Assembly: GCA_002778785.1 (NCBI GenBank)
Contig: PEZS01000004.1
Coordinates: 27,293-88,396 of the forward strand
From: Bdellovibrionales bacterium CG10_big_fil_rev_8_21_14_0_10_45_34
GTDB taxonomy: Bacteria; Bdellovibrionota; Bdellovibrionia; Bdellovibrionales; 1-14-0-10-45-34
Direction: 5' to 3'
DNA: 61,104 bases
Shown here: in pieces, positions 46,681-55,618 of the stretch
How the letters are laid out: every line of letters starts with the position of its first letter
How positions within the stretch are numbered: the first letter of the stretch is position 1
Program-made: the position numbers and the translations under genes
The notes under the pieces: model-generated
Told to the model about the DNA's origin: nothing
The model's database searches: none
What the model saw: only the letters and a program-made list of their open reading frames with translations

Positions 46681-48118
46681 CATTGTACTAACTTTAAGAA
46701 GTATTGAAAAGCGTTTTGCGGCTGATCCTTCTTTTGAAGTCGATTTGCTAGTTCGAACTGGGTTTGCAGACATTGTTCCTTCAAGTAACCCTCGACTAAA
46801 AGTTAAGACACTTGATCCACGAGCTTTTCTACAGCCTATCTCAAGTGGGGATGAGTCCGGGATGGACGCCTCACTAAAGACGGTAGAGGAGTGGCTAGAT
46901 CAACTGGCAAAGTGCGATTATGACGGCGTTATAAATTTTAGTTTTTCTCCACTGAGTAGCTTCATCTGTCTCTTTCTGGAAGAGGCGGGGCATTCTGTTA
47001 TTGGTTATTCAAGGCACAGAGACGGAACCTTTAGCGCAAGGGGATTTACTTCTCGCTACTTCTTTTCACAAGTGGGGGTTCTTAAGCCAAATACTACTCA
47101 TTTAACGTGTATCTTTGATCGAATGTTGAATGTAGAGGATGAGATTTGTCGAGATCCAGTGCTTGAGAGAAGTCCTTTTCCGCGGACGCCGGCGAGCTAC
47201 GCGTTGATTCACGTCGGCGCATCAGAAGAATCAAAGCTCTTAAGTGTCGGACAGTATTTTAGAATTGTCGAAGGGTTGACGAGATGGCTGAGTCTTCCAA
47301 TTATTCTTGTTGGCTCAAAAAGAGAATCTTGGCGCTCAGAAGTTTTAACTTGTGGTTTACAAGATAAAAATCTGATTGACCTTGTCGGCAAAACTTCGAT
47401 AACCGAGCTGACTGAGGTTGTCTCTAGAGCAACCGTCGTGATTGGGTGCGATAGCTTGGTGTTGCAATTATCCTCATACTTCAACCGGCCCACTTTTATT
47501 GCAGTGAATTCTCAAGTGAATCCATTTGAAACGGGGCCCACGGCTGAAGCTGGTTTTGTCTATTATGCTACGGACATGTCTGCACTATGCATTCAGGAAA
47601 TCGTATCTGATATTGTACGACACTTGAAGGGATTTGCCCCCAAAAACCATACTCTCAGTTGGTGTAAATCAACTTCGCAACTTGAGCCGACTCCCGAGGG
47701 GATCGGTTTTGAGACATCGAAACAGATCTGGAATGGCCAGTTCGGAGCCTTGATTTTAAGTCGGCCACCTGACCTTCCGGTTGAGTCTTTAAGAGAGCTC
47801 ATTGAGACGGCGTTGACTCAGCTGTACTCTATCAAGAGAAACGGATTCAGCACCGCATCGAGGGGGATTTTAACAAGTGTCGATGAACTTTTTGATATTA
47901 TTGAACGGCAGCATTTAGACTGGATGCCGTGGATCCGTTGGTTCAATATGCTTCGAACTCAAATTGGACCTGGTAACGAAACAGAGACAATCGATAGAAC
48001 GATTAGTTGCTTCCGATTAGCAGATCTTAGTTTGAAAAATCTGACAATTAGGCGAGATGACACACTGGTGGAAGTCAAAAAAGAAGTAAGAGACGATCAA
48101 AACGTTTTACAAATTTGA
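46643..48118 (+). CDS. second GT9-family glycosyltransferase
   Basis: 491 residues; ATG preceded by AAAGGAGC. N-terminus KILALQLARYGDIVLTLRSI matches the GT9 start. The C-terminal half has VGKTSITELTEVVSRATVVI followed by GCDSLVLQLSSYFNRPTFIA, where the usual NDSGPMHLA is altered to CDSLVLQLS. A helical tail of about 120 residues resembles in length that of the first GT9. The pair looks like an old duplication. Substrate is unknown. Confidence 0.8.
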   Translation: MKILALQLARYGDIVLTLRSIEKRFAADPSFEVDLLVRTGFADIVPSSNPRLKVKTLDPRAFLQPISSGDESGMDASLKTVEEWLDQLAKCDYDGVINFSFSPLSSFICLFLEEAGHSVIGYSRHRDGTFSARGFTSRYFFSQVGVLKPNTTHLTCIFDRMLNVEDEICRDPVLERSPFPRTPASYALIHVGASEESKLLSVGQYFRIVEGLTRWLSLPIILVGSKRESWRSEVLTCGLQDKNLIDLVGKTSITELTEVVSRATVVIGCDSLVLQLSSYFNRPTFIAVNSQVNPFETGPTAEAGFVYYATDMSALCIQEIVSDIVRHLKGFAPKNHTLSWCKSTSQLEPTPEGIGFETSKQIWNGQFGALILSRPPDLPVESLRELIETALTQLYSIKRNGFSTASRGILTSVDELFDIIERQHLDWMPWIRWFNMLRTQIGPGNETETIDRTISCFRLADLSLKNLTIRRDDTLVEVKKEVRDDQNVLQI

Positions 48119-48129
48119 CGGAGGTTGAG

Positions 48130-48759
48130 ATGGAGATTCGACATCTCACGCGAAATGAACTTGAAAAAGAGAAGAAGAGTGGGCGGTCAATTGGTGAACT
48201 TCTTTCATCTATCGAAGACGGTTTGATAACTCAGAAACTCTATTTGGTAGCGGTCACCGTTAATGAACAAAAAATCTTTGATCTGGAGGAGGATTCCTTT
48301 CGAGCGCTTTCTCTCGAGGGTGTGTATTCACTTGAAATAACCGTGCAGACGTTATCTGAAATAATTAAAGACACAAGCTCATCTGGCATCCACATGTGTG
48401 AGGAAATCGGCAGAGATATTGAGGTTGTTGCTAAACAGATACAGACAAAAGGCTTGAACGAGCAGAGCGCCCAGACTGTTTCTCGAATTAGCAATGCGCT
48501 CAAAGATTTGTTTGATTTGTGCGATCACTTGGCATCTGCTGCAGAGCCGTTAAAAGTTCATTGGAACTCTGAAGAACCCGGCGGCTTTGGTTTTTTTTCA
48601 CAGACCGTAAATCGAATGGTCGACGAACTGGAGGGTGGCGAATTTGTCCTTCTTTGCGACACGCTATCTTATGATCTTCTTGAGGGGATACTGGCACTAA
48701 AGTATTCTCTTGAAGAGGTGAATCACGATGCGCGTGGAGAGGTCGGTCGCAGAGTCTAG
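48130..48759 (+). CDS. helical protein of unknown function
   Basis: 209 residues from ATG at 48130, chosen because ACGGAGG lies five bases upstream; a TTG at 48115 would add five residues. The protein is acidic and helical throughout, with no signal peptide. It overlaps the start of the kinase gene by 32 bases. Being locked in the operon between a glycosyltransferase and a kinase is the only functional hint. Confidence 0.65.
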   Translation: MEIRHLTRNELEKEKKSGRSIGELLSSIEDGLITQKLYLVAVTVNEQKIFDLEEDSFRALSLEGVYSLEITVQTLSEIIKDTSSSGIHMCEEIGRDIEVVAKQIQTKGLNEQSAQTVSRISNALKDLFDLCDHLASAAEPLKVHWNSEEPGGFGFFSQTVNRMVDELEGGEFVLLCDTLSYDLLEGILALKYSLEEVNHDARGEVGRRV

Positions 48760-50728
48760 CAAAAGAATCGGTTGTCACGGCTTAGGTTCGCGATTGATAG
48801 CTAAGCTTTCGAAGGGCCACTGGCAAATTTCCCACGAGAGCGACATCTCGAAGTTGAAGAATGGTAGCTTTGACCTTTTGATTGTTGATTGGTCTTTCCT
48901 TAAAAAATCAGAAATCCAGGATCAAGAATCCATTCTATATAAGAACAATATCATTTTTAGTGCTCCAACCTGGAACAAACAAGATCTCGGATTAGTGTTT
49001 GCTCAATCTAAATCTACAGTAACCCACAAATTTGTATGCGAAGAAGACCCACAAGAAGTGATTGACAGTTGTTTGCTAAAAGGCTTTCACCAAATGGAGA
49101 TTGCTGAAATTGACAGGGAACTAAAAAAAACGATTCAGATCCAGTTTAAGGAGCTTCAATCTATTACTGGCAATCTTAATACTATCGTCGACTCGCGCAC
49201 CCAAGTATTGAAAGAGAGCTTGAAGAAACTTGAAGATTCGAAGAGTCGACTGCGCATGCGAACGCAAACGTTAGAGCGGTTGTTTGAAACAGAAGATCTT
49301 GAGAAGTGGATTTGGACCCTCAAGAGTCAGCTAACCCCCGCGGATCCAATGCGTGGTCCCATCGTTTTGATAAAGACAGATAAGCTTAACTATATCGCTC
49401 ACAGTCTTGGTCCGAGGGTGCAAGAAAACTTCGTAGGAGACCTTGGTTTTAGTTTGAATAGAGACGTGAAACTGTTGAGCGAACAGGCGCAAAGTAAGCT
49501 AGCGGCGACCATCCAGCGGCCGTTGGGGCGAGTTGCGGGTTGGGCGCTTCCGACGGAAGAGGTAGAGGGCGTTGACTTGCCCGGATTTGGGAAGACGTTA
49601 CAAATCTACCTACTGTTCGAGATCGTTCGCACAAATTTAACTTCACAGAAAGCAAGCCAGAAGGCTCTTTCCAATTGGGTGCTTCCACTGAGTCTTTCTT
49701 TGATGAGAGTCTTAGTTAGGGAGCGCTGGGCAAGCCAACTGGTTCTGTGGGAAAAAACATTCGAATCAATTAAGGAGCCGATTGCACTACTGCAATCAGA
49801 CTTTCAGATTATTCGTTGTAACTCAGCCTTTCAACGACACCTCTCTGAAGAAAAACGATGTTTCGAAATGTTCTTTGGCAAAGCGGCTCCCTGTGATGAC
49901 TGTCCGATGATGGGTTCAAGCACTTCGACTCAAATTAAATCATTGAACTCAATCTTCGAGGTCGAATCGTTTTTTTTGAAGGAACTTTCAAGCAAAAATC
50001 AGAATGTTTTTATTCATCGATACATTGACATAGCTCAAGAGCGTCAACAGCACTCCCAAGATCTTCAATCAGAGAAAATGGCTTCACTAGGTCTTTTGGC
50101 GGGAAACATCGCTCACGAATTAAATAATCCACTTGGAGGAATATCTTCTTTGTGTCAGTTAGTACTATTAGAACCCAATCTATCTGCAGGGTCTCGAGAA
50201 GATGTGACGGAGGTTTTAGAAAGTGCGATTCGGTGTCAGAACATCGTGAAAGATCTGCTGGAATTTGTAAAGACCGACCCAGAACAAGGCGTGCGGACTT
50301 TTGACTGCGGTGAGCTCATAGATAAGACGCTCCCCTTTTTAAAAGTAGTTCTTCGTGAGCACCTCGTTCGAATAGAGAGGCATGATCAAGGCGCACTACT
50401 AACAGGGCCCTTCTCAATGTACCAGCAGGTTCTTTTTAATTTGCTTCACAACGCCGTTCAGGCGACGGAAAGTGGTGGGGAGATCGCTTTACATACGAAG
50501 GTGAACGAGGCAGGGAAAATAGCACTGCAAGTGAGAGACGACGGGAGGGGTGTGGACGAACAGAGTTTGCCTAAAATCTTTGAAGCCTTTTTCACGACAA
50601 AACCCGTGGGCCAAGGGACCGGCCTAGGACTTAGCCTAAGTCGTGCAATTATGCGTAGGCATGGAGGGGAACTTGTTTTCATTCCGACAGAAGGCAAGGG
50701 TGCTTGCTTTGAAATGCAGTTCAAATAG
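48728..50728 (+). CDS. soluble sensor histidine kinase with Cys-containing PAS-like domain
   Basis: 666 residues, no membrane segment; GAGGTG lies eight bases before the ATG. A short receiver-like N-terminal domain (to about 120) is followed by a coiled coil (about 135-190), a GAF-like region, and a PAS-like domain with CDDC (about residues 345-430). The HisKA helix is NIAHELNNPLGG (His463). The ATP-binding domain is complete: VLFNLLHNAVQA, DDGRGVDE, FEAFFTTK and GTGLGLSLS. The architecture parallels the degenerate kinase at 19602-21488. The probable partner is the receiver protein 20 bases downstream. Confidence 0.92.
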   Translation: MRVERSVAESSKRIGCHGLGSRLIAKLSKGHWQISHESDISKLKNGSFDLLIVDWSFLKKSEIQDQESILYKNNIIFSAPTWNKQDLGLVFAQSKSTVTHKFVCEEDPQEVIDSCLLKGFHQMEIAEIDRELKKTIQIQFKELQSITGNLNTIVDSRTQVLKESLKKLEDSKSRLRMRTQTLERLFETEDLEKWIWTLKSQLTPADPMRGPIVLIKTDKLNYIAHSLGPRVQENFVGDLGFSLNRDVKLLSEQAQSKLAATIQRPLGRVAGWALPTEEVEGVDLPGFGKTLQIYLLFEIVRTNLTSQKASQKALSNWVLPLSLSLMRVLVRERWASQLVLWEKTFESIKEPIALLQSDFQIIRCNSAFQRHLSEEKRCFEMFFGKAAPCDDCPMMGSSTSTQIKSLNSIFEVESFFLKELSSKNQNVFIHRYIDIAQERQQHSQDLQSEKMASLGLLAGNIAHELNNPLGGISSLCQLVLLEPNLSAGSREDVTEVLESAIRCQNIVKDLLEFVKTDPEQGVRTFDCGELIDKTLPFLKVVLREHLVRIERHDQGALLTGPFSMYQQVLFNLLHNAVQATESGGEIALHTKVNEAGKIALQVRDDGRGVDEQSLPKIFEAFFTTKPVGQGTGLGLSLSRAIMRRHGGELVFIPTEGKGACFEMQFK

Positions 50729-50747
50729 AATGTTTTACTAGGTGGCT

Positions 50748-51113
50748 ATGAAGATTTTAATTGTCGACGACGAACCTCTAATAAGACGACCGTTAAGAAA
50801 GCTGTTCGAGGGCCGCGGACATACAGTTATGGAAGCTGCTAATGGGTTAGAGGGACTGGATGCGCTGCAAAGCTTTTTTCCGGACATTGTCTTTTTGGAC
50901 GTTGTCATGCCTGGATTGACTGGCCCACAAGTGGTTGAGCAGATTCCCGGCAATTGTGAGGCAAGAGTGTTCTTGATGTCTGCATTTTCTGAGAACAAGC
51001 TTGATTCGCTCATTCAGTCAAAGAAAATTGAGGCTTTTATCAAGAAGCCATTTGAAAATATTGTTAATCTATTGTCTTTGATTGAAGGCGAGTCTCCCAA
51101 GGAGTGTTTATGA
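50748..51113 (+). CDS. single-domain response regulator
   Basis: 121 residues from ATG at 50748 (a GTG two codons upstream is also possible). Receiver features are complete: acidic pocket IVDDEP, phosphoacceptor Asp51 (IVFLDVVMPG), switch serine FLMSAFS and the conserved lysine FIKKPF. There is no output domain, so it should act by protein interaction like CheY or Spo0F. It lies 20 bases after the kinase gene and overlaps the next gene by four bases. Confidence 0.92.
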   Translation: MKILIVDDEPLIRRPLRKLFEGRGHTVMEAANGLEGLDALQSFFPDIVFLDVVMPGLTGPQVVEQIPGNCEARVFLMSAFSENKLDSLIQSKKIEAFIKKPFENIVNLLSLIEGESPKECL

Positions 51114-51475
51114 GCGAGGTCCCCGTACGAAAGAAGGTCGCGGCCTTTCCTTTTGAGATTCGCTTCCTATCAACCCGGCCATCATGCAAGGGGAGCGTTT
51201 TGAAGCTAACAAAAGTAGGACTTATTGTTGAAGCGCAATCGCTATTGTTGACGCCAAACGAACAGGTTGAAGTAGAATTCACCCTTCCGGTATTTAAGGA
51301 CACTATAAAGGCAATCTTGGTTTGTATTAAAACGTATGATCATTCCGACCCCAAGGCCTCCAGTCCCGACACGAAAGTGAGACGATTAACGGAGCTGCAT
51401 TTTAAAAGTATCTCGGCTGTAGCGGAATCAATATTGGATCGCTTTCTAGCCCAATTAAAGAGTGGCGCTCGTTGA
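51110..51475 (+). CDS. PilZ-like protein
   Basis: 121 residues; AAGGAG precedes the ATG. The strand pattern and the segments GSVLKLTKVGLIVEA, EQVEVEFTLPVFKD and LTELHFKSISAVAESILDRF follow the PilZ layout. The c-di-GMP-binding RxxxR and D/NxSxxG motifs are not well preserved (LTKVG replaces the second). It may bind weakly or not at all. It overlaps the response regulator (ATGA) and rsmD. Confidence 0.6.
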   Translation: MSEVPVRKKVAAFPFEIRFLSTRPSCKGSVLKLTKVGLIVEAQSLLLTPNEQVEVEFTLPVFKDTIKAILVCIKTYDHSDPKASSPDTKVRRLTELHFKSISAVAESILDRFLAQLKSGAR

Positions 51476-52026
51476 GAATTATCGGCGGAAAGTTTAAAGG
51501 TAGAAAATTAGTTACCTTTACAGCGGACCACATTCGTCCGACCTCAGATCGCGTTAAAGAGAGTCTATTCAACATTCTTATGACAGAATGGGAAGGCGCT
51601 CGCGTCTTAGATCTTTTTAGTGGAACAGGAAATCTTGCGTTAGAGGCGCTCTCTCGAGGAGCCTCTCAAGTGGTTGCAGTTGAAAGTCATAAAAAGTCTC
51701 TGGAGATCATCGAAAAGAACATATCGCATTTGGGTGTTAAAGGAAGTATCGAACTGAGAGGGCAAGATGTTTTTGCTTTTTTGCAAAAATACAGTGGCGT
51801 ACCTTTTGAGATAGTTCTGGTAGACCCCCCCTTTACCAAGGCGCTTGCAGATTCTGTCATGGTGAGCCTATCGACTTCGGCTACCTTGCACCCATCGACA
51901 ATTGTCGCTATTGAATCCTCTAGAAAAGAAAAACTGATTGATCAGTACGGAAGCCTTTACAGGTACGACCGACGAGAATACAGAGACAAAACATTATCTT
52001 TCTTTCGACAAGGAGATTCAACGTGA
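51472..52026 (+). CDS. rsmD: 16S rRNA (guanine-966-N2)-methyltransferase
   Basis: 184 residues from TTG overlapping the previous stop. Family blocks are present: RIIGGKFKGRKL, IRPTSDRVKESLFNIL, the SAM loop RVLDLFSGTGNLALEALSRGA and the catalytic VLVDPPF. It methylates G966 of 16S rRNA. rsmD-coaD is a common pairing; here it is fused to the end of the signalling operon by overlapping starts. Confidence 0.95.
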   Translation: MRIIGGKFKGRKLVTFTADHIRPTSDRVKESLFNILMTEWEGARVLDLFSGTGNLALEALSRGASQVVAVESHKKSLEIIEKNISHLGVKGSIELRGQDVFAFLQKYSGVPFEIVLVDPPFTKALADSVMVSLSTSATLHPSTIVAIESSRKEKLIDQYGSLYRYDRREYRDKTLSFFRQGDST

Positions 52027-52502
52027 AGGCAGTTTATCCAGGAACCTTTGACCCTCTTACTTTAGGGCATTTAGATATTATTGAGAGAGTAGCGGGGATA
52101 TTTAACGAATTGGTTATTCTTATTGCTCACTCTGTATCAAAGGACGCATGGTTCACTCCAGCTGAGCGCAAGTCATTGCTTGAAGAATCTCTAAAACACT
52201 TGAAGAATGTGACTGTTGATATTCACACGGGTCTGACTGTCGACTATTTAACCGAAAAAAAGGTGAGTGTTTTGGTCCGGGGCTTGAGAGTGATCTCAGA
52301 TTACGAGTATGAAATGTCTATGGCAAATATGAACCACAAGCTTGCAAAGGGTGTGGAAACTCTCATTATCTTTTCTAAGCCAGAGTTCAGTTTTTTATCT
52401 TCTAGAACAGTAAAAGAAGTGGCCTTTCATGGGGGGCCCGTAGAGGGGTTGGTTCCTCCACCCGTTGTTAAAGCGTTAAAAGAGAGGAGTCAGCGACGAT
52501 GA
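52023..52502 (+). CDS. coaD: phosphopantetheine adenylyltransferase
   Basis: 159 residues from GTG overlapping the rsmD stop. AVYPGTFDPLTLGHLDII contains the TxGH nucleotidyl-transfer motif; LVRGLRVISDYEYEMSMA and the final FLSSRTVKEVAFHGG are canonical. It carries out the fourth step of coenzyme A synthesis. Overlaps the aminotransferase start by four bases. Confidence 0.97.
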   Translation: MKAVYPGTFDPLTLGHLDIIERVAGIFNELVILIAHSVSKDAWFTPAERKSLLEESLKHLKNVTVDIHTGLTVDYLTEKKVSVLVRGLRVISDYEYEMSMANMNHKLAKGVETLIIFSKPEFSFLSSRTVKEVAFHGGPVEGLVPPPVVKALKERSQRR

Positions 52503-53701
52503 TTCAGCTTTCTCAAAGAGCTAAAAATTTAAAACCATCGCCCACGTTGGCTCTTGCGGCAAAAGCCCGCGAGCTCCAAGACAGGGGCGAAGATGTTATT
52601 TCGTTAACCGTAGGTGAGCCAGATTGGCCAACCTACGACTTCGTAATAGAAGCTGGAATCGAGGCCCTTTATCAAGGCCACACAAGGTATGTTCCTGCAA
52701 ATGGAATCCCTGAGCTGCGAAAAGTCATAGCTGATGCGTTTTCGAAAGAGACAGGCCTGACAGTTGATTTCAAAAGTCAGGTAACGGTTAGCGCAGGTGC
52801 GAAATTTGTATTGTTCTCAGCCATGCAGTCGCTGATTGACAGTGGTGATGAGGTTATTTGCCCTTCACCCTATTGGGTGAGCTACCCAGCAATGGTCGAG
52901 CTAGCAGAAGGTGTCCCGGTAATTGCTCACTGCTCGAAAGCAGATCAATTCAAACTGACACCAGAAATCTTGGAATCTAAGATTTCCGCTAAGACGAAAT
53001 TGCTGATTCTCAACTCGCCATCTAACCCAACCGGTATGGTGTATTCGGAGCCGGAGTTAAAGGCGCTTTCTGAGGTTCTTGTCACTTACCCAAAAATTAC
53101 TATTTTGAGTGACGATATTTATAATAGGCTCTACTTTTCTCAAAAAGTGGCTCCTCACATTTTGAAGGTGGCTCCGCAGTTAGCTGATCGAGTATTATGT
53201 GTAAACGGAGTTTCTAAGACTTACGCTATGACAGGCTGGCGCTTGGGTTGGGGCATAGGTCCTTCTCACATAATTAAAGCAATGTCTGACTACCAGTCTC
53301 AAAGTGTATCTTGTGCGCCGTCGTTTGCTCAAAGAGCAGCTATTACTGCGATACTCGGGGGCGACAATCGTGTTACCGAAAGTGTTCGTGTGCTCAAAGG
53401 GCGAATCAACAAAGCGGTAGATTGCGCTCAAAAAATCGCGGGACTTGAGCCCTTTGCACCGCAAGGCGCGTTTTATCTTTGGCTAGGAATAGAGCGCCTA
53501 CTTGGCAAAAATCATAATGGGAAGTTGCTGCGTAATTCTAGCGACTTTGCGATGGAGCTGATTGAGTCTGAAAAGGTTGTGACTGTACCCGGGCTCGACT
53601 TTGGTCAAGACGGATATTTACGGCTGAGTGTTGCGCTACCTGATCAACAAATCGTTGAAGCCTTCTCACGCATTGCCCGTTTTGTGTCGGAGCTAACTTA
53701 A
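52499..53701 (+). CDS. class I aminotransferase, probable aspartate aminotransferase
   Basis: 400 residues. ISLTVGEPDWPTYDFV, the substrate loop LNSPSNPTGMVYS, the DDIYNRLYF strand and the PLP lysine in NGVSKTYAMTGWRLGWG (Lys240) place it in subgroup I-beta aspartate/prephenate aminotransferases. Specificity between aspartate and prephenate is not resolved. It ends the long overlapping run that starts at 43491. Confidence 0.92.
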   Translation: MIQLSQRAKNLKPSPTLALAAKARELQDRGEDVISLTVGEPDWPTYDFVIEAGIEALYQGHTRYVPANGIPELRKVIADAFSKETGLTVDFKSQVTVSAGAKFVLFSAMQSLIDSGDEVICPSPYWVSYPAMVELAEGVPVIAHCSKADQFKLTPEILESKISAKTKLLILNSPSNPTGMVYSEPELKALSEVLVTYPKITILSDDIYNRLYFSQKVAPHILKVAPQLADRVLCVNGVSKTYAMTGWRLGWGIGPSHIIKAMSDYQSQSVSCAPSFAQRAAITAILGGDNRVTESVRVLKGRINKAVDCAQKIAGLEPFAPQGAFYLWLGIERLLGKNHNGKLLRNSSDFAMELIESEKVVTVPGLDFGQDGYLRLSVALPDQQIVEAFSRIARFVSELT

Positions 53702-53808
53702 GAACGCTCAGTTAAGATCACTTAGCGAGGTCTGGTCTCGGAAGAACCAACAAAAGAGACTTGGTACCTTGATGTAAACGATTTACTCTAGATCTTAGGA
53801 GGGGTTGC

Positions 53809-54399
53809 GTGGGTGCGTTTGGACTACTGCAAATTTTGATAGACATTGTTTTGTGCCTAAGTTTGTTAATACTGTGGAAGAAGTACTTTCGGCTAGCTGC
53901 AAAAGATGACCCGCGTTTAAGTAGAGGCCTACAAATACTTCAAAGTAAGATTGCGGTTCTCGAAGATTTGTCCGATCGAACAGAACATCAAGTTAGGCAG
54001 CTGAGCTTGCTACTTGATGAAAAGAGCAAAGAAGTCCAAGAGCGCATCGAGTCTGCTGACAGGCACATAGACGGCATTAGACGATCCATACAAAAGAGTC
54101 TTGAAGTCGCCAAAATATTTGAAGACAAGATTCCGCATGCGGAGGTCGTCGAGCGCCAAAATACCCAAAAGTATCTTGATGCAGCGAAGATGGCTCATGC
54201 AGGAGAATCAGTCGATGCGATAGCTGCGAAAGTCGCACTACCTAAAAATGAGATTGAGATAATCGTTAAGATCCACAAAGACCGGTCGATAGTAGGCGCA
54301 CATGAAAACACCGAAAATGATCCTGTCAGTCAGGAAAGATTTGTACTCAATCAACCAGACAACTCTTTTGTGGAAGATTCTAAGAGTCCAAACACTTGA
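53809..54399 (+). CDS. membrane-anchored coiled-coil protein, DUF2802-like
   Basis: 196 residues from GTG with TAGGAGGGG upstream. An N-terminal membrane anchor (LLQILIDIVLCLSLLILW) precedes a coiled coil (about 45-115). A short helical motif near residues 125-160 (AAKMAHAGESVDAIAAKVAL, then EIEIIVKIHKD) resembles the DUF2802 domain found near flagellar and motility genes in other bacteria. The C-terminal 35 residues are disordered. Coupled to the next gene by overlap. Confidence 0.6.
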   Translation: MGAFGLLQILIDIVLCLSLLILWKKYFRLAAKDDPRLSRGLQILQSKIAVLEDLSDRTEHQVRQLSLLLDEKSKEVQERIESADRHIDGIRRSIQKSLEVAKIFEDKIPHAEVVERQNTQKYLDAAKMAHAGESVDAIAAKVALPKNEIEIIVKIHKDRSIVGAHENTENDPVSQERFVLNQPDNSFVEDSKSPNT

Positions 54400-54626
54400 A
54401 AAGTTTGTTTCGGTTGAATGAAATAATCGAAACAAAAATAGTTGAGATGGTGTCCTCATCTATTTTTATCGTTAGTGTTCGGGGTAAACTGCTTCGGGTA
54501 ACAAACAGTTCACATTTGAATCTTAGGGCCGATGATGAGATCCGGCTCCGAGTTCAATCTTTAGATCCAGTGAAACTGAGCACAGATCTGAAAGGTGCAC
54601 ATCGTCAGCTAAATCGCACTGTCTAA
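54396..54626 (+). CDS. small protein of unknown function
   Basis: 76 residues from TTG overlapping the preceding stop. It begins with a helix (LNEIIETKIVEMVSSS) and then has a beta-strand pattern (IFIVSVRGKLLRVTN, DEIRLRVQSLDPV). The fold could be a small beta-barrel, but I recognise no family. It is three bases from the convergent TonB-like gene. Confidence 0.55.
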   Translation: MKSLFRLNEIIETKIVEMVSSSIFIVSVRGKLLRVTNSSHLNLRADDEIRLRVQSLDPVKLSTDLKGAHRQLNRTV

Positions 54627-54629
54627 GCG

Positions 54630-55529
54630 TCAAGCTTCGATGACGAAATCCCATCTTATGCGAATGCGACCATCAGACTCTACGATTCCCTCAGGAGGGT
54701 TCGGAAAGGGCGCAGCTTCTTTAAAGGCTTCGATGGCTGCATCGTCCAGATCAAGGACTCCTGACTGATCTAGTACTTGTACGCCAACAAGTGTTCCGTT
54801 TCTATCTAACAAGATTAATAGTTTGGTAATTCTGTCTTGCCGTGAGGCAAGCTGTCTGCCTTGACGGAACATCCTGCTGACTTTTTGTTTGATCTTCGGC
54901 TCCCAAAACAACCCAATTCGATCTTTAATTCTTTTGTAGTACGAAAAGTACACGAACTCTCTGGTGCTTAGCAGAGTTTGAACACCGACTTCGATTTCTT
55001 TTAGGTAGTCATCGTTGGCACTCGGCGTACCCAATTTCTGTCCTTTGGAGGCAGCTTTTAAGTCCCAATTGAACTTGGGAATTAAGTCTTTCATTTTCAC
55101 TGAGCCAGCTGATTTGACACCATCGCCAGATTCTTCTGCAAGAACACTTCCTTCATTCGCTGAATCGGGTTTGTTCTTGTCTTCAGCTTTTTCTTCGCTT
55201 CCCAATTGTCCTGCTTGATTGTTGAAGTCGCCCCTAAAGGGAGCCTTGGTTTCACGCACAACTCTTTGGTTGTTACGACTTAAGAACTTTGAGTCTTCCG
55301 GCACTTCGTCATTAACGGCCTGTTCACTTTGATCAACTATTTGCTTTTCTGCGCTGTTAAGTAACTTCGCAGCTTCACTGGGATCTTTTTCATCTAGATA
55401 AGTGACTTCGATTTCTTCGTTACTTGGAGGCATCGTTGAATAGGGCCGCTGAAGGAGCATTGCAATCAAGGCAACTATATGAAGCAGGAGAGAAAGGCTA
55501 AATGAGATTTTAGTTTTGTTTCTTATCAT
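54630..55529 (-). CDS. TonB-like protein (TonB C-terminal domain)
   Basis: 299 residues. A short cytoplasmic start, one membrane anchor (FSLSLLLHIVALIAMLL), then a long acidic and lysine-rich linker instead of the usual proline-rich one. The C-terminal domain (about 190-299) has YYKRIKDRIGLFWEPKI, LLILLDRNGTLVGVQVLDQSG and AAPFPNPPEG, which match the TonB/TolA C-terminal fold. TonB links inner-membrane energy to outer-membrane transporters; no exbBD is in the window. Divergent from the PP2C gene. Confidence 0.85.
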   Translation of the reverse strand: MIRNKTKISFSLSLLLHIVALIAMLLQRPYSTMPPSNEEIEVTYLDEKDPSEAAKLLNSAEKQIVDQSEQAVNDEVPEDSKFLSRNNQRVVRETKAPFRGDFNNQAGQLGSEEKAEDKNKPDSANEGSVLAEESGDGVKSAGSVKMKDLIPKFNWDLKAASKGQKLGTPSANDDYLKEIEVGVQTLLSTREFVYFSYYKRIKDRIGLFWEPKIKQKVSRMFRQGRQLASRQDRITKLLILLDRNGTLVGVQVLDQSGVLDLDDAAIEAFKEAAPFPNPPEGIVESDGRIRIRWDFVIEA

Positions 55530-55618
55530 TTATCCCTCTTAAATCTATTCGGATTCTGGTTGAGGCGGCTTTAGGCTTTTCACTTGGAGGCTTTGAAATT
55601 TGCTCTTAGACTAGTGTC

